Positions 34,888 to 41,897 of a stretch of 64,000 bases of DNA are shown here, piece by piece. This DNA comes from CAYJCL01 sp964370475. Lineage in GTDB: Bacteria; Bacillota_I; Bacilli_A; RF39; UBA660. The stretch's first letter is position 1; each line of letters begins with the position of its first letter. The stretch covers positions 1-64,000 of the forward strand of contig CAYJJI010000003.1 in the NCBI GenBank assembly GCA_964370475.1, read 5' to 3'. The translations under genes were made by a program, and so were the position numbers. A model generated the notes under the pieces. That model did not search any database. It saw nothing but the letters and a program-made list of their open reading frames with translations, and was not told where the DNA came from.

Positions 34888-36992
34888 CTTTTTACCTCAA
34901 CTATTTCATAAGCTTCGATGATATCTCCTTCTTTGATGTCTGAATAACTTTCTAGTGTTATACCACATTCAAAGCCTTTTTTAACTTCTTTAACTGTGTC
35001 TTTTTCTCTTTGTACTGATGATATTTTTCCTTCATGGATAATTACTCCATCTCTTATTAAACGCATTTTAGCATTATTTTTAATTATACCATCTGTAATG
35101 TAAGAACCTGCAATTTGTCCTACTTTAGAGAACTTGAATATTTTTCTTATTTCAGCAGTTCCAAGATTTTTCTCTTCAAATTCCGGTTCTAATAAACCTT
35201 TCATTGCCATTTCCATTTCTTCAACTGCTTTATATATAATAGTATATAATCTTAAATCAACATTATATTCTTTTGCTATTTCTTTTGTTTTTGAATTTGG
35301 TACTACATTGAATCCAATTATTATTGCATCAGATGCATTTGCTAGTACTACGTCACTTTCTGTTATTGCACCGATTCCTGAACGAATTACTTTTACTTTA
35401 ACTCCCTCAACATCAATTTTTTCTAATGCGTTTTTAACAGCTTCTTCAGATCCTCTAACATCAGCTTTTAAAACTACATTAACTTCTTTAACTCCACTAT
35501 TTATTTTTGCAAATAAATCGTCTAGAGTTACTGATGTTTTTTTGAATTTATTTTCTTTTGCTAAATTTTCTCTTTTCATTGCAATGTTTTTTGCTTCTGT
35601 TTCAGTTTCGAAAGCCATAAATTTATCACCAGCAGATGGATTTCCATTAATACCTGTTATTTCAACTGGTGTTGATGGTCCAGCTTCTACAATAGATTCT
35701 CCAAGGTCATTTTTCAATGTTCTTACTTTTCCAGCGTATGTTCCAACTACAAGGGGATCACCTAATCTTAATGTCCCTGTTTGAATAATCATTGATACTA
35801 CTCCACCAATGTTTTTATCAACTTTAGATTCTACTACTGTTCCTATTGCATAACGATTTTTATTTGATTTTAGTTCTAACATTTCACTTATTGTTGAAAT
35901 TGTTTCTAACAATAAATCAATTCCTTCACCAGTTAGTGCTGATAAATTAACGAATGGTATTTTTCCACCCCAAGCTTCTGGAGTGATGTTTATTTCTGCC
36001 ATTTCTGTTAATACCCTATCAACATTTGCATCTGGTTTATCAATTTTGTTTACTGCTACTATTATTGGAACATTTGCAGCTAGTGCATGTTCTACAGCTT
36101 CTTTTGTTTGTGGTTTAACACCATCATCAGCTGCTACTATTATTATTACTATATCCGTAATACTAGCTCCACGTGCTCTCATTTCAGTAAATGCTGCATG
36201 TCCTGGAGTATCTATAAAAGTGATTTTACTTTCTTTGTTTTCTACTTGGTAAGCTCCAATATGTTGTGTAATTCCTCCGAATTCTGTATCTACAACTTTA
36301 CTTTCTCTTATTTTATCTAATAGAGATGTTTTACCGTGGTCAACGTGACCCATGATTGTTACTACTGGAGGACGATTTTCTAGATTTTCTTGATCATCAA
36401 CAATTTCAAATTCTTCGAAATTTGAAATATCATTACTTTCTTCTTTTTTTAATACTTTATTGTATTCCATAGCTATAATACTAGCGTTTTCAAAATCTAT
36501 TACTTGATTTAGGGCTACCATTAAACCTAGTCCCATTAATTTTTTAATTAAATCCATTCCTGAAATATCAAGCATTTCGGCTAAGTCTTGAACTGTTGTT
36601 CCTTCTTTATAGAAAACTACGTTTTCTTCTGTTTTATTACCTTGTAACTTTTCTTTGTTTTTGTACATTGCTTTTCTTTTACTTAGGTATTCTGCTTTGG
36701 AACTAACAATATCAGAACGTTTTTTTAATTTTTGTTTGCTAAGACTTCCACCTAGTTTTTCTAGTTCTTTATCTTCCATGATATCACTAACTACATCATC
36801 AATTTCATCTTCTGTGTCATATGAGCTAGTATCGTCTGCTTCTGTGTCAATTGTATTATCTAGTATAATAATATCATCCTCACTTAACATACTCTCTTTA
36901 TTTTTGGCATCAATTCCTAGGTCTTGACATTTTTTAAGTATTTCAGCTACTGAAAGGTTACAATCTTGTGCATATTCATTAACGTTCATCAT
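34884..36992 (-). CDS. infB: Translation initiation factor IF-2
   Basis: 702 residues. The GTPase domain shows G1 GHVDHGKTSLLD, G3 DTPGHAAFTEMRARG and G4 AVNKIDKP. Before it is a short N-terminal region with an IF2_N module (NVNEYAQDCNLSVAEILKKC) and a second conserved module (EGTTVQDLAEMLDISGMDLIKKLMGLG). Domains III and IV follow it. It delivers fMet-tRNA to the 30S subunit. The N-terminus is short compared with many IF-2. Start: ATG at 36992, immediately followed by a second ATG; AGGTGGGAG precedes both. Confidence 0.98.
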   Translation of the reverse strand: MMNVNEYAQDCNLSVAEILKKCQDLGIDAKNKESMLSEDDIIILDNTIDTEADDTSSYDTEDEIDDVVSDIMEDKELEKLGGSLSKQKLKKRSDIVSSKAEYLSKRKAMYKNKEKLQGNKTEENVVFYKEGTTVQDLAEMLDISGMDLIKKLMGLGLMVALNQVIDFENASIIAMEYNKVLKKEESNDISNFEEFEIVDDQENLENRPPVVTIMGHVDHGKTSLLDKIRESKVVDTEFGGITQHIGAYQVENKESKITFIDTPGHAAFTEMRARGASITDIVIIIVAADDGVKPQTKEAVEHALAANVPIIVAVNKIDKPDANVDRVLTEMAEINITPEAWGGKIPFVNLSALTGEGIDLLLETISTISEMLELKSNKNRYAIGTVVESKVDKNIGGVVSMIIQTGTLRLGDPLVVGTYAGKVRTLKNDLGESIVEAGPSTPVEITGINGNPSAGDKFMAFETETEAKNIAMKRENLAKENKFKKTSVTLDDLFAKINSGVKEVNVVLKADVRGSEEAVKNALEKIDVEGVKVKVIRSGIGAITESDVVLANASDAIIIGFNVVPNSKTKEIAKEYNVDLRLYTIIYKAVEEMEMAMKGLLEPEFEEKNLGTAEIRKIFKFSKVGQIAGSYITDGIIKNNAKMRLIRDGVIIHEGKISSVQREKDTVKEVKKGFECGITLESYSDIKEGDIIEAYEIVEVKR

Positions 36993-37006
36993 ACTCCCAC
37001 CTCTTT

Positions 37007-37270
37007 CTAATTATTTAATTTATCTATTATCTCTTCATATATTTCATTAGGTATTTCTGTTTCTAATATTTTATTTAATATTTTCTTTTGTTGAGCTTTT
37101 TTAATTACTTCTATATCTTTTTTTAAATAAGCTCCACGTCCATTACTTTTACCTGTTTCATCATATATGATTGTTCCTTCTGGTGTTCTAACTATTCTTA
37201 ATAAATCTTTTTTTTCAAATGATTCTCTAGTTACTACACAAGTTCTTTTTGGTATCTTTTTCGGTTTCAT
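37007..37270 (-). CDS. rnpM: RnpM/YlxR family RNA-binding protein
   Basis: 87 residues from the ATG at 37270, which has AAGGTGA 5 bases upstream; a GTG at 37279 is in frame but sits inside that site. The family core is KIPKRTCVVTRESFEKKDLLRIV followed by KSNGRGAYLKKD. Family knowledge: YlxR (RnpM) is an RNA-binding protein that modulates RNase P. Between it and infB there is no ylxQ (L7Ae-like) gene, which many Bacilli have here. Confidence 0.93.
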   Translation of the reverse strand: MKPKKIPKRTCVVTRESFEKKDLLRIVRTPEGTIIYDETGKSNGRGAYLKKDIEVIKKAQQKKILNKILETEIPNEIYEEIIDKLNN

Positions 37271-37271
37271 T

Positions 37272-38420
37272 TTATTCACCTTGACTATTATTTATATCAT
37301 CTAAAGTTTTGATATCTATTTTATATCTTGTAAGTTTAGATGCTAATCTAATATTTAATCCTTTTTTTCCTATAGCTAGTGCTAAGTTATCTTGATCAAC
37401 TATTGCAAGAGCTTCTCTTTTCATTGGGTCAGTTACGTTTACTATAACGTTTTTAGCAGGACTTAGTGCATTCTTTATATATTCTGCTGGATCTTCACTA
37501 TATGCTACTAAATCTACTTTTTCTCCATTTAATTCTTTTAAGATTCTTCCAATTCTTGAACCTTTTTCTCCAATACAAGCTCCAATTGGATCGATGTTAT
37601 CTACAAGTGTTCCTACACTTACTTTACTACGAATTCCTGCTTCTCTAGCTACTCCATGAAGTAAGATAGTTCCTTCAGATAATTCTGGTATTTCAGATTC
37701 AAATAATCTTTTAACAAATCCGTAATGTTTTCTTGATAAAAGTATTAATGGTCCTTTTGGTCCTTCTTCAACTTTTTGTACATATACTTTTATACTTGAT
37801 CCCATTTCTACTTTTTCATCTGGAATCATTTCTGTTTTAGGCAATATTCCTCTAGTTCTACCAAGATCAATGTAATAACTTCTTTGATCTTCCATAGCTA
37901 ACATTCCTAATAACATTTCATCTTGTTTATCTGCAAATTCAGAAACAATACTATTTTTTTCTGCTTCTCTTATTTTTTGCATTAATACTTGTTTAGCTGT
38001 TCCTGCTGCTACTCTACCAAAATCTTTTGGTGTAACTTCTTTTTCAATTGTTTCTCCTACTTTGATTCCTTCTACTATTTCTTGAGCTTCTTCAACTAGG
38101 ATTTGAGCATCAATATTGATTACTGGAGGAATATCTATGATATTTCCTTCTTCGTCAACAGTTTCATCACCTTCATCGATTTCATCTACTACTACAAGGT
38201 ATGAAAATACTTTAATATCTCCTGTTTCCCTGTTAATATCTACTCTTACATTTGTTTTACTGTTAAAGTTTTTTTTGTAAGCTGTTGCTAGAGCAAGTTC
38301 CATTGCTTCAAATACTAGATCAGCTGAAATATTTTTTTCTTCTACTATGAAATTAACACCTTTAATAAAAGCGTCAGTATCCATTCCTGTTTTTTCTTCT
38401 TTTTTTGCTGCTCTTGCCAT
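37272..38420 (-). CDS. nusA: Transcription termination/antitermination factor NusA
   Basis: 382 residues: N-terminal RNA-polymerase-binding domain (about 10-130; ALATAYKKNF), S1 domain (about 140-210; VEEGPKGPLILLSRKHYGFVKRLFESEIPELSEG is at its end), and KH1/KH2 (about 230-360; REAGIRSKVSV, DPIGACIGEKGSRI, AIGKKGLNIRLASKLTRYKIDI). It is the Gram-positive short form without C-terminal repeats. It promotes pausing and intrinsic termination. In Bacillus it represses its own operon at a leader terminator, and a matching hairpin lies upstream of rimP here. Confidence 0.98.
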   Translation of the reverse strand: MARAAKKEEKTGMDTDAFIKGVNFIVEEKNISADLVFEAMELALATAYKKNFNSKTNVRVDINRETGDIKVFSYLVVVDEIDEGDETVDEEGNIIDIPPVINIDAQILVEEAQEIVEGIKVGETIEKEVTPKDFGRVAAGTAKQVLMQKIREAEKNSIVSEFADKQDEMLLGMLAMEDQRSYYIDLGRTRGILPKTEMIPDEKVEMGSSIKVYVQKVEEGPKGPLILLSRKHYGFVKRLFESEIPELSEGTILLHGVAREAGIRSKVSVGTLVDNIDPIGACIGEKGSRIGRILKELNGEKVDLVAYSEDPAEYIKNALSPAKNVIVNVTDPMKREALAIVDQDNLALAIGKKGLNIRLASKLTRYKIDIKTLDDINNSQGE

Positions 38421-38421
38421 A

Positions 38422-38679
38422 TTATTTGCTTCCTCTCTCTTTACTTACTACATCTAAAATGTATGAATCATCAATTACATCAAATGTATCAATTATTGGG
38501 TTGATAACATGAGTTGCTGCAACGATAGTATCTAAATCAATTCCGTTTACTTTATCTAAGGTAATTCTTAAGAATTGGTAGTTACCTTCTTTTAGGTATT
38601 CTACATCGTCAACTATAATATCCATTTCTTCCATTTTAGGTTTGATTGCTTCGCGCACATCATTTAAAAATTTATCCAT
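38422..38679 (-). CDS. rimP: Ribosome maturation factor RimP, N-terminal domain only
   Basis: 85 residues, roughly half of the usual ~150. It retains the N-terminal alpha/beta domain pattern (VEYLKEGNYQFLRITLDKVNGIDLDTIVAATHVINPIIDTFD) and ends with SYILDVVSKERGSK. The C-terminal SH3-like domain is missing. The stop lies 1 base before the nusA start, and no second open frame for the missing half is evident, so this seems a genuinely shortened form rather than a frameshift. RimP helps early 30S assembly. It is first gene of the operon. Confidence 0.88.
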   Translation of the reverse strand: MDKFLNDVREAIKPKMEEMDIIVDDVEYLKEGNYQFLRITLDKVNGIDLDTIVAATHVINPIIDTFDVIDDSYILDVVSKERGSK

Positions 38680-38696
38680 TTTCCCTCCAATAATAA

Positions 38697-38716
38697 AAGC
38701 GGGTTTTTGCCCACTT
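38697..38716 (-). promoter_or_regulatory. Leader hairpin of the rimP-nusA operon, candidate NusA-dependent attenuator
   Basis: Transcript AAGTGGG pairs with CCCGCTT (one G-U) around a CAAAAA loop, followed by TTATTATT. It lies between promoter and rimP start. In Bacillus an intrinsic terminator in this leader lets NusA repress its own operon. Confidence 0.6.
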
Positions 38717-38730
38717 AAATCTGTAAATAA

Positions 38731-38759
38731 ATTATACCACAGAGTTGTTTTTTATACAA
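38731..38759 (-). promoter_or_regulatory. Promoter of the rimP-nusA-infB operon
   Basis: Minus strand -35 TTGTAT (38754-38759), 17-bp spacer, extended -10 TGG-TATAAT (38731-38736). Confidence 0.85.
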
Positions 38760-38761
38760 GT

Positions 38762-39277
38762 TTATTTGTTTATATGACTGAAATATCCTTTATAATGATT
38801 CCTAATATCATTAATATATATGAATGCTTTATTATCTATTTTATTCATTAATTTACTTAGTTTTTTTAACTGATGATGATGAGTTTCAATTATTACTAAT
38901 TTACTCTTATTATTTTCTAATTTTATGATACTTAATCCATAGCCGTTATTTTTTATTAAATTTATATTTTCTTTTGTTATTTGTTTACTTATTATTTGAA
39001 CACTTATTAGAGGATTTAAAAATATCTTAGCTAGCGAAGTTCCTAACAGTGTTCCTACTGAGTATCCTGCTGCGTATGCAATTGGTATCCATATACTATC
39101 CAGTCCGTTATTTAGTGCACTATCTACTGCATAAAACCATATTAATACTTCAAAAAATCCACATATTGATGCTATTATATTTTTATTTTTAACGATAAAT
39201 AATGTTCTTATTGTACCAATTGTAATATCAATTAGTCTAATGGTAAATAATTGTATGCATATAAATAATAAATTCAT
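38762..39277 (-). CDS. UPF0316 membrane protein (DUF2179/DUF5698)
   Basis: 171 residues from the ATG at 39277, which has GAGG 6 bases upstream; an earlier in-frame start at 39322 lacks one. Three N-terminal membrane helices (LLFICIQLFTIRLIDITIGTIRTLF, IASICGFFEVLIWFYAVDSAL, IPIAYAAGYSVGTLLGTSLA) are the DUF5698 signature. A C-terminal ferredoxin-like DUF2179 domain follows (VQIISKQITKENINLIKNNGYGLSII). Family function is unknown. It lies in its own unit between the translation operon and the trmL group. Confidence 0.88.
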   Translation of the reverse strand: MNLLFICIQLFTIRLIDITIGTIRTLFIVKNKNIIASICGFFEVLIWFYAVDSALNNGLDSIWIPIAYAAGYSVGTLLGTSLAKIFLNPLISVQIISKQITKENINLIKNNGYGLSIIKLENNKSKLVIIETHHHQLKKLSKLMNKIDNKAFIYINDIRNHYKGYFSHINK

Positions 39278-39303
39278 TTTAACCTCTTTATTATTTTGTA
39301 CAA

Positions 39304-39343
39304 TGTTATTTATAACATACAAAAAAAGGCATCAGCCTTTTAT
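39304..39343 (-). terminator. Terminator after the zinc-ribbon gene, with adjacent palindrome
   Basis: Minus strand AAAGGC/GCCTTT hairpin with loop TGAT, then seven T (39321-39340). Just beyond it is a second palindrome ATGTTAT-TT-ATAACAT (39304-39319), lying in the leader or promoter zone of the next gene. Confidence 0.75.
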
Positions 39344-39528
39344 ATGTTTATAGCTATTAATACTATTAATATTAATATACCTAATATTATTAATGCAGCT
39401 CTAACTTTATTGAAGTCATATTTTTTTTCTTCTTTAAATGGTAAGTCTTCTGGCGGTACTAATGTACCGCATTTTAAGCATTTTATACTATTGTTACTTA
39501 ATTGACTATTACAATTTCTACAATACAT
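39340..39528 (-). CDS. Small zinc-ribbon membrane protein
   Basis: 62 residues. MYCRNCNSQLSNNSIKCLKCG carries two CxxC pairs (Cys3, Cys6, Cys17, Cys20), a zinc ribbon, followed by a linker and one C-terminal membrane helix (RAALIILGILILIVLIAINI). It is predicted to sit at the membrane with the ribbon in the cytoplasm. Such 'zinc-ribbon domain' proteins are common in Firmicutes without known function. It directly follows trmL with a 1-base gap, so it is part of that transcript. Confidence 0.8.
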   Translation of the reverse strand: MYCRNCNSQLSNNSIKCLKCGTLVPPEDLPFKEEKKYDFNKVRAALIILGILILIVLIAINI

Positions 39529-39529
39529 A

Positions 39530-40033
39530 TTAATCCTCTAAAAATGTTTTACTTTTATGAGGTTCATCAAAAAGTAAACCTTTGTAATTTTGTTGTCTTA
39601 AGGCTTCATAAATCATAATAGCTGCAGTATTTGATAAATTCAATGACCTTACATTATCACTCATTGGCATGCGCATGCATGTATCTAATCTATTTTTTAA
39701 TATTTCTTTAGGAATTCCAGTACTTTCTTTACCAAATACAAAGTATTTGTTATTATTACTAGTATAATTGAATTCTGTATGCGGTTTATGACCGTATCTA
39801 GTTAGAAAATAAAATTCACCTTGATTTTGATCGAAAAATTCATCAATATTTTCATATACTTGATAATCTAATTTATCAATATAGTTAACACCACTTCTTT
39901 TTAGGTATTTTTCATCAAGCGAAAAACCTAAAGGTTTTATTAAATGTAATTTTGTGTTTGTAGCTACACAAGTTCTCATGATATTTCCTGTGTTACCTGG
40001 TATTTCTGGTTCGAATAAAACTATATTATTCAT
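39530..40033 (-). CDS. trmL: tRNA (cytidine(34)/uridine(34)-2'-O)-methyltransferase
   Basis: 167 residues from the ATG at 40033; a start 5 codons earlier lies inside the upstream gene. SPOUT-fold motifs: NIVLFEPEIPGNTGNIMRTC at the N-terminus, FVFGKESTGIPKEIL in the knot, and MPMSDNVRSLNLSNTAAIMIYEALRQ at the C-terminus. It 2'-O-methylates the wobble base of tRNA-Leu CAA and UAA; a tRNA-Leu(CAA) gene is present in this window. It overlaps the thioredoxin-like gene by 8 bases (ATGAATAA). Confidence 0.95.
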   Translation of the reverse strand: MNNIVLFEPEIPGNTGNIMRTCVATNTKLHLIKPLGFSLDEKYLKRSGVNYIDKLDYQVYENIDEFFDQNQGEFYFLTRYGHKPHTEFNYTSNNNKYFVFGKESTGIPKEILKNRLDTCMRMPMSDNVRSLNLSNTAAIMIYEALRQQNYKGLLFDEPHKSKTFLED

Positions 40034-40586
40034 TTTTTTCAAATCCATGTATATCTAGCATTTTAACGAAATCTCCTGAATTCATTAAGTTATCATCTTC
40101 TCTTGAAATAATACCATCAATTGCTAATTCTCCATCTTTGAAATATAAAATTGTTGGAATTTTTTTGATAATATTTTCTGTAAATCCAAATGCTTTATTA
40201 ATATCACTTAAGAATGTTTTATCTTCTTTGTAATCTGTTACATTTACATAATACATTTTATCATTTAAGTTATATTCTTCAATAACTGTTGATAATTCTT
40301 TTTCAAGTTCATATGTTTCTTTTGTTTTTGTATAGTTTATAAATACAAAATATTCTGTTGGTAATTCTCCTGCTGTTAAAGTTGTTGTAAGTTCTTCTAT
40401 GTCATTTAATTCATATGTTAAATATTTTTCTGTTATCAAATAACTGTTTGCAATGCGTTCCTCTTCAGTTAATACATACCAATTATAAATATATGTAGTT
40501 ATTAATACTAATCCTATTATAATTGCTCCAACAATTACATAATTCTTTATTGGAATAGCTTTTAATTTATTTTCTTTTTTTGTCAT
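40026..40586 (-). CDS. Membrane-anchored thioredoxin-fold-like protein without CxxC
   Basis: 186 residues. A short Lys-rich N-terminus, then one membrane helix (NYVIVGAIIIGLVLITTYIY), then an outer domain. The second half reads like a thioredoxin fold (LPTEYFVFINYTKTKETYELEKELSTVIEEY, DKMYYVNVTDYKED, KKIPTILYFKDGEL), including the cis-Pro-like KIPTILYF. The active-site CxxC is absent, so it cannot be a classical oxidoreductase. It may bind a partner or act as a holdase. It precedes trmL with an 8-base overlap. Confidence 0.7.
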   Translation of the reverse strand: MTKKENKLKAIPIKNYVIVGAIIIGLVLITTYIYNWYVLTEEERIANSYLITEKYLTYELNDIEELTTTLTAGELPTEYFVFINYTKTKETYELEKELSTVIEEYNLNDKMYYVNVTDYKEDKTFLSDINKAFGFTENIIKKIPTILYFKDGELAIDGIISREDDNLMNSGDFVKMLDIHGFEKNE

Positions 40587-40649
40587 AAATACCTAACCTT
40601 TCATTACTATAATGATATCACAAATAAAGCTAAAATAAAACTAATTTCC

Positions 40650-40680
40650 AATAAAAAAATTATTATTATTTTAATAATTT
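40650..40680 (-). terminator. Possible terminator of the cotJ operon
   Basis: Minus strand AAATTATT/AATAATTT hairpin followed by a T-run at the end of cotJC. The stem is only A-T pairs, so it is weak. Confidence 0.4.
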
Positions 40681-41223
40681 TTTATAATAGTCATATAGTT
40701 CTTTAAATCTTTGAAAATGAACTACTTCTCTTTGTCTTAAAAATAAGAGTGGTCCAATTACTTCTTCATCTTCTGCTAAATCTATTAAATTTTCATAAGT
40801 TACTCTTGCTTTTTGTTCAGCTGCCATATTTTCAGATAAATCTGCAAATACATCCCCTGTTGATGCAAATGTTGCTGCAGAAAACGGTACTCCGTTGGCA
40901 TCTGTTGGATATATTCCTAAATGATGTTCTGTATAATAAGCTTCTAATCCACATTCTTTTATTTCTTCAACTGATGAATCTTTTATTAATTGTCTGACCA
41001 TTGTAGCTATCATTTCAACATGTCCTAATTCTTCACAAGCGATATCATTTAATAAAGCTTTACCTTTTTCATCAGGCATGGAAAATTTTTGAGAAAAATA
41101 CCTTAAAGCAGCACCAAGTTCTCCTGCTGGTCCACCTAATTGGGTATTTATACATTTAGCTAATTTTAAATTTTTTCTTGTTATATTTATGGGATAGTTA
41201 AGTTTTTTCTCATACTTATACAT
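40666..41223 (-). CDS. cotJC: Spore coat protein CotJC, manganese-catalase-like
   Basis: 185 residues. Ferritin-like helices with metal ligands: GGPAGELGAALRYFSQKF, DIACEELGHVEMIATMVRQL, ENMAAEQKARVTYENLIDLAEDEEV and FLRQREVVHFQRFKELYDYY. This matches CotJC, a coat protein homologous to manganese catalases. In Bacillus, CotJC binds CotJA and is made under sigma-E in the mother cell. Here it overlaps by 8 bases (ATGTATAA) a fused CotJA-CotJB gene. Confidence 0.95.
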   Translation of the reverse strand: MYKYEKKLNYPINITRKNLKLAKCINTQLGGPAGELGAALRYFSQKFSMPDEKGKALLNDIACEELGHVEMIATMVRQLIKDSSVEEIKECGLEAYYTEHHLGIYPTDANGVPFSAATFASTGDVFADLSENMAAEQKARVTYENLIDLAEDEEVIGPLLFLRQREVVHFQRFKELYDYYKKLLK

Positions 41224-41623
41224 ATTTAGATACCTTACCTTCCCATGGCCATGGGTTTTTATACCATGTATAATCTAGTGATGAAATATCACATAAATCT
41301 AAAGGACCATAATACTGTTCATATTCTTTTTTTAGCTTTTTTGATTCGTATACACATTCTTTAAAATAGTTATATTTATCTAAATCATTTGGATATATAT
41401 CTAAATATAAATTTAAGTCATTAATAGCAAAATCATATGCATATATTTTCATTAGTAATGTCTCTTTTTCATTTTTAGGTGTTAATTTTAAGTAATTCAT
41501 GTTTTTGTAAGTATCATAAATATTACTAAACATAGTTCCTCTTAATAATCCTTCTAAAGGAGTATATAAATCTCTGTTATTAGCTATTCCAAATACTCCC
41601 GATTCTAATTCATTAAATAACAT
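41216..41623 (-). CDS. Fused CotJA-CotJB spore coat protein
   Basis: 135 residues. Residues about 18-45 (DLYTPLEGLLRGTMFSNIYDTYK) match the CotJA core, which is normally a separate ~80-residue protein with a YxPxEGLxxGTxFPxLYxxY motif. Residues about 50-135 match CotJB: LLMKIYAYDFAINDLNLYLDIYPND, YEQYYGPLDL, YTWYKNPWPWEG. No stop separates the parts, so cotJA and cotJB are joined into one frame, with CotJA shortened. It is the first gene of the cotJ operon. An AGGAGG site precedes the ATG. Confidence 0.88.
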   Translation of the reverse strand: MLFNELESGVFGIANNRDLYTPLEGLLRGTMFSNIYDTYKNMNYLKLTPKNEKETLLMKIYAYDFAINDLNLYLDIYPNDLDKYNYFKECVYESKKLKKEYEQYYGPLDLCDISSLDYTWYKNPWPWEGKVSKYV

Positions 41624-41869
41624 AATAAACCTCCTGTAGTATATTATGATTATTTATACTTTTGGACATAAAAAAATAGACATATATCTATTTATGTGTT
41701 TGTTTAGAAATATCTTTTCTACCTTCGTTTGGTTTTCACCATATATTATATTAACCTATCAATATACCTTATAGTTTCTTCTATATTTTTTCAATTGAGT
41801 CTTTTTCATATTACTATTATTAATCATGATGTATTTTAACAATGATATTTATATATTTTAATTTTTATA

Positions 41870-41897
41870 AATAAAAGAACTGATTACTCAGTTCTTA
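41870..41897 (-). terminator. Terminator of the MacB-like ABC gene
   Basis: Minus strand AAGAACTGA/TCAGTTCTT hairpin followed by TTATTTAT, overlapping the gene end. The ~260 bases beyond it to the cotJ start hold an A-T hairpin (41668-41690) but no further gene. Confidence 0.75.

Noticed and set aside
35134..35784. Plus-strand frame of 216 codons in infB
   Set aside because: Shadow of IF-2; composition follows its complement.
41624..41883. Sigma-E promoter before cotJ (CATAATAT near 41640)
   Set aside because: It would place the start on the ribosome-binding site and no matching -35 was found at the right spacing.
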